Positions 54,101 through 64,000 of a stretch of 64,000 nucleotides of DNA are shown here, one piece after another. The first letter of the stretch is position 1. Every line of letters starts with the position of its first letter. The notes below the pieces were generated by a model. That model saw only the letters and a program-made list of their open reading frames with translations, was not told the DNA's origin and ran no database searches. The stretch lies in NCBI GenBank assembly GCA_029216955.1, contig JANAVB010003400.1, positions 19,895,138 to 19,959,137 of the forward strand, written 5' to 3'. The stretch is from Iris pallida. Its lineage: Eukaryota; Streptophyta; Magnoliopsida; Asparagales; Iridaceae. Position numbers and translations under genes: made by a program.

Positions 54101-56124
54101 TAACATACCCTTCCTAATATACCTTACATGTACCCTTCAAAATAAATACACATGAGCCTAGTCTAGTATATATTTTACCCATAAGCTATATACAATAAAC
54201 AACCATATATTATACCTGCAAGGTATCAACATCATCTTCTTATGTTAAAAGATAAAACCCAGTACCCATGCTATGCCTACATATACTATTACTTTTCCTA
54301 TATCCCTATATGTACATGTAGCCTATATGTAGTATCCATACAATACTACCTGAATTTATGCCCATATGAATTCCCCATTCGTAATCCATATCCCATATGT
54401 ATCTCTAGTTCATCTTCCTAAAGTTATTCCATCCATATAAACCTACCTATAGCCACTTAGCATTTCATATGTCCATATTCATATGTCTACACATAGCCTT
54501 ACATTCATAGAGAATTGCCAACCAAGCCTCTATATCCTGCTTCCTTAACTGCATCAGATTTCTTCCCTAGCAAATTCCTGTATTTAGAAAATCAGGGACC
54601 CTCTACCCATATTCCCTGTGTACACTGATAACATCAATACTATACACATCTATCTTTCAACTCTTATCCACATTATTTGTCTATACTCAATGCTCTAGTT
54701 GGTATCTGCAAGCTCAACTTCACTGAGTTGCACATGCACCCTAACTATCTATAGTTCATTTGCTGTTACTCCATATACTAGTGGTTTCATCACTGGATAA
54801 TTACCCAAGTCAGGCACATATACTGGTTGACACTGATATCCCCAGCCCAGGATACACAAGTTCCCTCTACACTAAAGATATACACTAATCTTAGTCCCAA
54901 GGCACACTCTTGCCTCAATCCGATATGCATATCGAGTACTTAGGTTCAGTACGAGAGCATACAAACTGTAGGTATCTCCCATATTAACTCACAGGAGTTG
55001 CATTCTTCCTACTACACTCGGGTAAGAAATAATTATACTGGATTTCCTGGATCCACTACACATTGTTATGCTCTGATATGATAACCATTTAATAAAACCC
55101 AAATGATGATATCATAGCCACTCGTATCTGATCAGTGCACATGTGTGCATCGATGCACAAAATGGTAATGGACAAACCAGTGCACAGGCTTCCATTGCCC
55201 CTGCTGCCATTTGTTTTTCCCTATTACACTCATGTGTATAGATTACCTGTATGTAGCCCCCAATAGAGAGGTACACACCCTCCTTCTATAGATTCACACC
55301 TACATGTACAATACCATTGAATCCCCTATTCTTCTTCCTAACTGTAACTCAAAATTGGCCTTGCCCCTAATCTGAACAGGCCTAACCTTGCCCTATGCTC
55401 AACACTACTTACTGATATAGCCCCTACCCGACCTCCTAGTACTGCTGCTAATCTCCTCAAGACATCCTAAAACCTATGCATATATGCCCTTAACCCAGTC
55501 CTTCTAACACTGCTAACAGCTGTTGTTAGCTACTCCTCCAAACAATAGCTAATTTGCCCCTATCTCGTCCATTACATGCTACTGCTACTAAAACAGAGTT
55601 GCCACTGTTCTTTCCATGTGCTTCCTGTACAGGCTATCACAGGCCTCACAAACCCTTGCACATTACTTCAGCAAGTGCCCCCCCTTATTTCTTATTGTTT
55701 CTAATTCCCTCCTTTTGTCTGCACTGAGGTGCACTTCATCAGTTGATCTATGATGTAGGCACAACAATGTAACTACTGTGAACATGCATGCATTTATCTA
55801 CTGTTAGCTTCACTGCTATTAACTAATTTCCTCCTATTCTATTTGTAGTGCACTTGAATCCCAAAACCCTTTACTCCCTACCTGCTAATTACCCTTCACA
55901 CATTTATATATCAGTTTCCTCCCATATCTATGTAAGTTTCCTCCAAACTGCTGAATGCCCCTTACCTATGCACTTTGTGCACAGGTATACCTATTGCACT
56001 CCTCCTTCATTTCATCACCTATAAAGCCTATATAAGTACCCACAAATATGAATGCATATGCATATACAAATAGGCATACATTGATACTATTAGATATACC
56101 CACAACAGTCCTATTGGCACACAC

Positions 56125-56196
<72 letters not shown>

Positions 56197-56235
56197 TATA
56201 GGCCACACACTCATCTATACCCAAATCTAACCGTG
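54101..56235. other. Unassigned LTR-like sequence with a (TA)n tract
   Basis: No coding sequence. Pyrimidine-rich on the plus strand, with many CATATGT/CCTATA words like those in the B LTR, then a (TA)n run (56133-56187). It is most likely the rest of F and/or the start of G; I could not place the border. Confidence 0.4.
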
Positions 56236-58666
56236 CATTTCATGAGATATTATGACACCATACCACGTATCCTATATAGGACACGTGCCCAAAATCTCAA
56301 CTCAAAAAAGACACAAAAATTACTTTGGGGACACGTGTCGAACACTTGGTACACAAGTTTACGATACGCCTAAGTACTCTATCAAATCTTGTCTGAATCC
56401 TACCAAATTTCATAGGCAGCATGCAGCCGCACGCCAGCGACCACCCTCCCCCTATGTGGGCCAGCTCCCCTGGAAACACCCCTCTGACAGCCTCTGTCCT
56501 TCCCTACACACAACACAGTCGATTCGTGCATTTCACACGAAATCACGTCGTGACGCGCGCGAATTCGAGTCCAAAATTTTGTCCGTCGCAGCAACTTTGG
56601 ACGCATTTTTTGGATAATTCGACCTTTGGATCTTCGATCCGATTCTTCCTTTTCAATCTTAGTATATCCATCTTCGCTCACCTAGAATCTTAACCGTTAA
56701 TTTGATCATTTGGTAGATCAAAACCGGCCACCAAGTTGACCGTTTAAAATACGTTTAATTTGGACAGTTTCGTAGAGCCAACTTCGTGGATTTGTTTCTC
56801 CCTCGTCGAAGCTCCAGTTGATGAACCAAAAACTCTGGTTTGTATCAGTTATGACCACCTTTGTGCCATAAAAATTTTAGTTTCATAGGATGTCAATTGG
56901 TTGGTTGAAATCGACGCCAAAGTTGGTCTCTCAAAATCGTAATTTTCAACAAGTAAAATTATAATTTTGAACTTGGGACATCAGATTCCAAATCCGACAC
57001 CACCATTGGACTCGTGACATCATTTTGGCCCAAATTGACATATAAATTGTCAAATTTGGACAACATTTGGCCTGGCACGTTTTTTGGTGTAAAGCGGGTA
57101 CAACGACGGACACCGTTTTGTCCCGAAATTACTATTTTTCTCTTGTAGTTAGAATTGGAGTTATAGGTTGCCTATTGTAGCTATTTTGCTTATTTCGGGA
57201 ATGTTAACAATGTCTGTTTCAGCATCCGGAGATGTTTACGGGAGTTCCACCTTTAATTCTTCATTTGGATTGACGAGTTTGCTTGCGAGACGTCGTCGAA
57301 TCATCGGGCAACCTCCAAGCAAGATACCTTACCATCTTGCACTCGTACTTGATTCATGATGTTTGTGTATTTTCTAGTATTTTATATTATTAGAGTGCGT
57401 CCAAGTATGACTGGTTGTCATCGATATGTCTATCGATATTTTATGTGCGTGCATATGTGTGTTGACCATATGTGATAGCTGACATTCCCGATGTGTTGAA
57501 GTTATGCTTCGTAACTTCTTTGACCTATTGCCACGTCTCATACATGATACAAGAGTGAGGATCATAGAGTTGGCACGAACCTACATATTCGACTAGCTAC
57601 CAGTGTAAGCGGTTCGTGCGCCGGTGCATGTAGAGTTAGATTGTGTCTAGTTTAGTAACTCGTATTGAGATATGGGTTATTCAAGTCATGGATATGACAT
57701 GTACCATTCATGGGCGGGGAAGACTACTAGTAGGCGTATGGGATAGCACATTTAGACTGTGTAATCTTTGGAGGAGATTACGGAGTCACGAGAGTTTCAT
57801 AGTTGTTTGTTTAGCTCGAAGCTCATAGTTCGTAGCATCGACTCGTGATCCGATACTGGCTTGTGATTCGGTGTTATATCCTTATCACCTACCCATACAC
57901 CCAACGTCATCTTCAACATGCATTTACGTAGTACGGTGAGATGTTGTACTTATCATGAACTATAGCATAGGACAACGTCTTATCATGAAATTGTGGGCCA
58001 TACCTTGTCCTTGTTTGGTTGTGGGTGTGGTTTACTATTTCTACGATGAGATAGTGGACTGTGTGGTGGTTCAGGATATTCATTCAGTTCGTATTATGGC
58101 ATGAGATAGTGTCTTGTCTCGGAATGGTGGGTCACCCCATGTCCTTGTTTGGTTGTTGGGGTGGTCCACTGTTTTGATGATGGGATGTGAAACCATGTTA
58201 TGATTCGATCTATTATTAACCCTTGTTATTTCTCATTTACAGTTCATTATGGTATTATTTTTATGCATCTTGCTAGTCCCCTGAGGACCTTGTGATCTCT
58301 CTAGGTAGATAATTGTACTGAGTTAGTTCACTGATCTTGTTGGTGTTGCTATTTCCTATTCATATATCTTCTGTGATTTTATATTTACTTGCTTTCTACT
58401 TATTAGCTTAGCTTTATAGGCCCATATTGTTCTTTGGGTCTAATCAAACATATATGTTAATGAGCTGCAGACCATGACACATACTGTTTATTCTTGATTT
58501 TATTCTTTATTATGGATTGAAATATAGATTAGTTAGTATATGTTAGTATACTTTACAACGTACTACGATTAGGATAAGTCCATTAAATTGGGATACTTAT
58601 TCTAGTCGTACAGTCGGCATGCTCATGCCTTGGGTTCCCTATATATTATGGAACTGGGGCGTGACA
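56236..58666 (+). mobile_element. LTR fragment G (D family, plus orientation)
   Basis: Ends GAACTGGGGCGTGACA at 58666 against copia coding sequence. The part 56560-57100 matches the complement of the D LTR (about 16980-17750), including ATCTTCGATCCGATTCTTCC and CCACCATTGGACTCGTG-type blocks. A degenerate donor-like CCAAGCAAGATACC lies near 57315. Its start is not resolved (at least as far left as 56236). Confidence 0.75.
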
Positions 58667-59593
58667 ATATCTATCCAAATAGTTTGATATGAAGGACTTA
58701 GGAGAAGCATGTTACATCCTTGGGATTAAAGTTCTATAAGATCACAAAAAAAAGGATGTTGGGCTTATCTCAAACTGCCAATATCGATAATATACTGACT
58801 CATTTTAGCATGCAGAATTCCAAGAAAGGTTTCTTACCTTTTAGGCATGGAATAGCTCTATCAAAGGAGTAGTGTCCGAGAACACCTAAAGAGATAGAGG
58901 ACATGAAAGTGATTCCTTATGCCTCGGTAGTAGTAAGCTTAATGTATGCAATGATATGTACGAGACCATATATCTGCTTTGTCGTTGGCATGGTTAGCAG
59001 ATATTAGTTTAACCTAGGACAAGATCTCTGGACTGCGGTAAAGCATATTCTGAAGTACCTGAAAAGGACTAAAGATTATATTCTAGTTTATCAGGCAGAT
59101 AGTTTAGTGCCCTTGGGATATACAGACTCAGATTTTTAGTCAGATAGGGATGCCAGAAAATCTACCTCAGGTTATGTATTTACCTTGGGAGGTGGAGACA
59201 TAGTATGGAGGAGCATCAAGCAAAAATGTATTATTGATTCCACCATGGAAGTCGAGTATGTGGAAGCCTCTGAGGTAGTCAAAAAACTGTTTGGCTCAGA
59301 AATTTCCTATTGGACTTGGATGTGGTACCTAGTTTGCCTAAGACTATTATACTTTATTGTGATAATAGCGGTGTAGTTGCAAACTTGAAGGAACCACTAG
59401 CCCATAAGACATATAAAAACATTGAGCGCAAGTACTACCTGATATGAGATATCGTAAAAAGAGGAGATATTGCTGTAACCAAGATAGCATCAGCAGACAA
59501 CCTAGCCGTTCCCTTTACAAAGAGCTTACCAGCTAAGGCTTTTAATAGTCATGTTGAGGGAATGAGAGTTAGATGCATGACCACATGGCTTTA
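58667..59593 (+). pseudogene. Copia RT C-terminus and RNase H, decayed (element Y)
   Basis: 3' end of a copia pol. It begins inside RT (LSK-stop-FDMKDLGEACYILGIK, 58671 on) and goes on through YASVVVSLMYAMICTRP, HILKYLKRTKDYILVYQ and the RNase H core YTDSDF, DARKSTSGYVFTLGGG, STMEVEYVEASE. It ends in ERKYY, RGDIAVTKIASADNLAVPFTKSLP and EGMRVRCMTTWL. Many in-frame stops and shifts are present (for example after SDF and ALSKE). The 5' part was cut off by G. It does not continue element X: strand and position in RT do not match. Confidence 0.93.
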
Positions 59594-59656
59594 AGTATAA
59601 GTGGGAGATATGTAACAGTATACTAAAAAGTAATACTTTGAGTATAAGTGGGAGAT
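59594..59656 (+). repeat. Duplicated polypurine tract of element Y
   Basis: AGTATAAGTGGGAGAT occurs at 59594-59609 and 59641-59656. Each is followed by an LTR-start-like sequence (TGTAACAGTATACTAAAA and TGTTAGGATTATATACT), so a 47-bp piece across the PPT-LTR border was duplicated. Confidence 0.85.
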
Positions 59657-60850
59657 TGTTAGGATTATATACTAAAAGTATCACTTTCATATTAACTATA
59701 TTTTCCTATTATTTTTGAATGAGAATCATATGGGCAAATGTTGGCACTTTATATTTCTTATATGTTAATGCAAGTGTCTGATATTCTACAGTATAGATAA
59801 TATGGTGTGTGGTAACACACGGAAGATCATATTATCAGTCCCTTATAGAATATATAAATGGTTCACAACCTAGATGGATTTGGACAAACCATTCGTAAGG
59901 TTGTAGTGTAATCTGGCATTAGTCTATCTTGACTATATGTTTATACTAGTGCACTTTGTGTCTATGGAACATGACCACTTGAGGTTGTTCTTTTTGTACT
60001 GACTACATAAGAGAATAAATACCTCTGTTATTATGGATGCTTGTGATCTTAATCCGGATATAATAACAGACATGTATATGTAGTGTGCATTACTTTGATT
60101 CATAAAAGAGTGAGATTCATAATGAGTCAATAACCTCTATGAATTGGGTAATGGCATTATGTGTATGATAAGCTGTTGGTTATAAAAGGAATCCATGTTT
60201 CGATGTATCGGGTTGATGATGTCCCCTTAAGGAACTCATAAGGATTGTCATGTAAAGCCTGCAGGTGGATTATATCCGACATGACCAATAAAGCTGAGTA
60301 GTACTACTTAAGGATTAAAGATGTCGATCAATGTAGTTGTCAGTAACTTATTTTAATTGACGGACATTCGATATCTTAACATGGGAAGACAAACAAGCAT
60401 ATAATAAGAAGGAGCCCATAAACATAATTTAAGATTAGGAAGGTAGTGTAACAGTAGCTCTTTGGTGGATCGAGCTATTGTTAACAGGCCTGGGTTGTGT
60501 GTTCGGGCAGAACACGGGATACCTAGATCCGTTAGGAGACCTAAACCTAATTTCTTCTCATAGGCCCTATCGTAGTCTATATATATCTTCTATTCTCTGG
60601 CCGTCACATGTATCCTAAGAAAAGCATCTTTTTATAATTCGTTCATTATGAAAGGAGAGAAAGGGAGGACAGCCAAGGAGAAGAAAAGGTTAGGAGACTG
60701 TCGCCTACACGATGTCCAACCTAGGAAGGAAGTTGTTGATCGATCAAGATTGCTGGAAACTGTCATCAACTCTTTGCCGCTTCAGGTATAATTCGTGAAC
60801 CCATGGTTTCTGCCATTGAAGGGTTAGATCATGAGATTAAACATGTTCAT
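59657..60850 (+). mobile_element. 3' LTR of copia element Y (end approximate)
   Basis: Begins TGTTAGGATTATATACTAAAAG directly after the polypurine tract. About 1.2 kb non-coding, with TATATATA near 60578 and a GA-rich leader. The right end is not fixed because the other LTR is missing; chromovirus gag sequence is visible from about 60965. Confidence 0.7.
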
Positions 60851-60964
60851 GCTTCATCAATCGATATGCACACCAAGCCGTCATATTAAAATTTTCCCTG
60901 TTGAAGGGTTTGCATTGATACATGCGTAGATGACTTGGCCGCATGGCCATGGTTATGTCGCATA

Positions 60965-61577
60965 GATCAATACGAGATCCCAGAAATACCAGTTCCTTTA
61001 TTCCTCTATGATGAATTTCTCCATCTCAAGTAGGGGAATATGACTGTAGACGAGTATGACGCAGAACTTAGTCGACTGAGTAGATTTGGTACGACATTGA
61101 TTTTGACAGAGCGAGAGAGAGCCAAGAGATTTCACCAAGGACAAAGCTCAAGAAGCATACTATTTTGCAATCCAGAGTTTCGCACGCCGCGATGTTGGAA
61201 GAAGCTAGAAGTCAGGAGCTCCTTTGCAAGGAAACACAACATGCATATAGATTCCTTATTACAGCAGATGCACCAGTTCGACCCATATCCGGAGGACCCG
61301 AGAGGCATCACATAGTCCACCAGCAACCAAAAGCGACCCCATACAGTATTCCCGAGCATCACACTTGTCATTTTTGTGGCAAGCCAGGCCACATCCAGAG
61401 AGATTGTCGTAAGAGGTTAGGCATGTGTTGGGCTTGTAGCTCCGGTCAACACCAATCAAAAGATTGCCCAAGGAGCAAGGATGCGATAGCAAGCATACAA
61501 CAGCTCGAGCAGGTACCAAATCAGCATACCAGAGGACAACAAGAGGGACAAGCATTCACCATGGTAGTAATAGACAC
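60965..61577 (+). pseudogene. Chromovirus gag fragment (element Z)
   Basis: Gag of a Tekay-type Ty3/gypsy element. FLYDEFLHLK, a stop (TAG 61031-61033, where Gln is usual) and GNMTVDEYDAELSRLSRFG are followed by a frameshift near 61150. Then EEARSQEL, a CCHC knuckle CHFCGKPGHIQRDC (about 61366) and a second one, CWACSSGQHQSKDC. It has lost its 5' part and is cut by LTR H after VVIDT. Of the genes here it is the closest lineage match to the A-D termini, but it is too broken to have supplied protein. Confidence 0.9.
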
Positions 61578-63237
61578 TGTAAACCCCCTAAAATTTCACT
61601 ATAGATTTTTTTTATTATTTATATTATTCGTATCTTGAGTCCGAATATGTATATAAAGTATTTGTTTATTTGTGTATATATAAAAGTTTTATTATAGATT
61701 TTAATAAATATAGTAAATAAATATTCTGTTCAATATACATATAAGGTAAATATTTTTTTATTTTGTTTGAGTATATAAAATGTGCTGCACGAAGAGATTA
61801 GTCAAATTTTATTTCTATTGATATACCTATATGTTATTTAATTGTTATACATATATAACTACTATATTATAAAATAATGTATTTGCAAGTAATATAAACT
61901 ATTTTGTATGCTATGTACATGAAATTAAATTCATCTATATTTTAAAATTTTGATTTTAGAAAATTTATTTAGATTTTTTTAATTTATAAAAAGTGTTTTA
62001 AATTAATTAGATATTAATGTTTAAATTCTTATGATGATTTAAATTGATATTATATTTTATTAAAAAAGTTTTAAATGGATTTAAATAAACCGTATGATTA
62101 TCTAAAGGGGTTTTTAAATATTTCTACTCCTTATCCAACTAGGAATCTCCACCTCCTATTTAAGGAGAGCTCCTTTTGCTCTTTTTATTTAAATCTAAAA
62201 ATTCCATAGCTAAATCAACATATATCACAATTATGACGTGCATCTTGTCCGTGTTCGAACCGTGTCAGCCGTGACAGTCTCGGGTCCAACCCCGAGTGTC
62301 TTTCCACTATATTATATTATTTACATGTACAATCAACCCATCACTTTTGTATCCGACACACTGGACACCCATCCCAAAACCACAGACACGTGTCTGTGTC
62401 AGGTACAATCAAACCCCTAACCCTAATTGACCGTAGCCCACTCCGGCCAGTAGCCATCCGTCGCCGATCGCCCCTCTTGCTGCCCGGCCGTGCCAACACC
62501 ACCGACCGCCCCGTCGAAACCATCACACCATGTTCTTGTCCTAGCCCCGTCCCGGCCACCTGAACACCACCACCACCACCATCATCATCACACCCATGCC
62601 ACCACAATCGCCTTCATCGACCACCTTCACTGACACCACCGGATCACCATCACCACTCCCATCAACCACCACCAGAACCGAGTTTTCCCCGTGCCGCCCC
62701 AACGAGCGTCGACGATGCCCGCCGAGACCTCCACATAGCCAGATCCGCTCACCTCGATGTCGGCGATAACCGTAGCCAACACCTTGACTCCAGTCACCCC
62801 AACGCCACCCTCGCCGCTCACCGCCATCCCACACGACGGGCTCCCCTGCGCAGCGCCACGACCAGCTACCGTGACAGTGGCTGAACTCCCCGGATCTGGC
62901 ATCGCAGACCCAGACACCGCAGCGCCGCCACCTCCCTCTACTGCTGCAGCCGATGACAAGTCTCCGGCGAAGTCGCCAGGTGAACCCCCTTCCTCCTCTA
63001 GTACCACGCTCGGCCACTGACGACTTCCTCCAGGGGTGAGTCTCCTTCTCCGCTCCATCCTCCTCGTTCGATCTCTCGATCTCCCGCTCTCTCCCTCTCA
63101 TTTTCTTTCTCTTTGTTTCACTATTTTTCTCTCCTTTCTTCTTCTTTTTCTTTCTTCTTCTTCTTCTTCTTCTTCTTCTTCTTCTTCTTCTTTTTATTTA
63201 ATTCTCTCTCTCGTAAAAAGAGAGAGAACAGAGTAGA

Positions 63238-63296
<59 letters not shown>

Positions 63297-64000
63297 TTTC
63301 TTAAGAATTAATTCATTCAAACAGGACAACAAGTGAGGGAAGAATAATTTTTCCTTAACCGGTGATCCATTATTTTTGAAATTTTGGTTAGAGTCTCATG
63401 CATATTCATTAGAGTTCTACCAAAATTTCATGTTAAGTTACTTAGCCAACTGGGAGTTATGATCTTTCAAAATCGAGTAAATTTTGAATAGATCAAAGCA
63501 GAAAAGGCTGTATTGCGAGAACCATAAGTCATTCTAAAAATAATTATTATCGTGATCTACTATCAAATTCAAGTAGCCCTAGATGTTAGGTTTACCACAA
63601 AATTTATTTCATTGCAAAATAATGAACGATCTATGACTTATTGCAATACTACTAGGGACATACACTACAAAAATACATATTTTTGCACGAATGTTTTCGG
63701 GGCTAAATGAAGTCTATTTTGGAATTGGGGATATGTTTTGGAAATCTAAGAGGGAAAAGAATACACTCGAAAAATTTTGGAAAAAAATTCATTCATTTGC
63801 TCCCCCAAAATTGCCTCCAAACACGAATTTTTTCTTTCAGCTGCTATTAGAATCCTCTTTCAAAAAATAACTAACCCTGAAAAATAAATTCCTCTATTTA
63901 AAGAAATAAGAAGGTGGTTTGACCTGTGGGTAGAGGGAATGAGCCCCCTCCCCCCATGTGGGTGCGATTTTTAGTGGTTTTTTTGGACTTTTGCCTTATT
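61578..64000 (+). mobile_element. LTR H, runs off the window
   Basis: Starts TGTAAACCCCCTAAAATTTC after GACAC (61573-61577, expected target copy). The start resembles that of the D LTR (TGTAAGCCCCCTAGATTTT). It contains AT-rich U3-like sequence (61600-62200), a GACAC-rich stretch (62235-62400), AACCCCTAACCCTAATTG telobox-like DNA (62412), a GC-rich leader (62430-63030) and a GT donor-like CAGGG|GTGAGTCT (63035/63036). Two trinucleotide microsatellites and more LTR-like sequence follow to the edge. The minus-strand ORFs at 62541-63101 lie in the GC-rich leader and lack a recognisable domain. Confidence 0.7.
63150..63294. repeat. (TTC)n and (TTA)n microsatellites in LTR H
   Basis: TTC units at about 63150-63192 and an ATT/TTA run at 63237-63294, separated by a (CT)n/(GA)n stretch. 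Confidence 0.95.

Noticed and set aside
57168..57359. Short ORF MPIVAILLISGMLTMSV as a membrane peptide gene
   Set aside because: It lies in LTR G, matches the D-family LTR rather than a gene, and has no support beyond an open frame.

Overview
The window is plant nuclear DNA, almost certainly from an angiosperm. It is AT-rich and full of Ty3/gypsy and Ty1/copia LTR retrotransposons of plant lineages (Tat-type gypsy with a second RNase H, Tekay/Del-type chromovirus termini, Sirevirus-type copia). The LTRs carry plant telobox-like AAACCCTAA motifs and there are many long (TA)n tracts. I see no cellular protein gene, tRNA, rRNA or CRISPR array. Nearly every base that can be explained is retroelement, and the species cannot be fixed from sequence alone.

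Layout. (1) 1-8293, plus strand: a Tat-lineage gypsy polyprotein (element T), open from the left edge. It is interrupted at 1636-5178 by a solo LTR (S) with a perfect 5-bp target duplication (AGTAC), carries one in-frame TAA, and has lost the reverse transcriptase in frame. (2) 8297 to about 13.3 kb, minus strand: a decayed Sirevirus-like copia element (X), fused without an LTR to the gypsy integrase. (3) 13.58-15.33 kb: an unidentified minus-strand broken ORF in a stretch rich in TGGCGC, then an LTR end followed by a perfect initiator-Met primer-binding core at 15213. (4) 15336-52631: a minus-strand element D whose first LTR was split by element A (17971-47797, duplication GGGCC on both sides). 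The second LTR of A was split inside a (TA)n tract by a GC-rich minus-strand retrosequence R. R was split in turn by element B (26678-39739) and element C (40259-46041). This gives a nest of four layers (C or B in R in A in D). (5) 52415-58666: fragments of further related LTRs (second LTR of D, then E, F, G). (6) 58667 to about 60.85 kb: the 3' end of a decayed copia element (Y). (7) 60965-61577: a broken chromovirus gag (Z), cut by a new LTR (H) that runs off the window at 64000.

How the parts relate. A, B, C and D have LTRs of 2.6-4.1 kb, little or no coding sequence between them, and so must have relied on proteins made elsewhere (non-autonomous, LARD-like). They share the cis signals needed for that: an identical 18-nt primer-binding site that fits the 3' end of plant tRNA-Ile(AAU), a common block before the polypurine tract, TG...CA ends, and in most families a splice-donor-like GCRAGTAY motif about 1 kb before the LTR 3' end. 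C also keeps the first 47 codons of a gag-like ORF directly after a strong 3' splice site. The most interesting reading is a guild of non-autonomous elements that use an isoleucine tRNA primer and may splice a long leader; both points are testable inferences.
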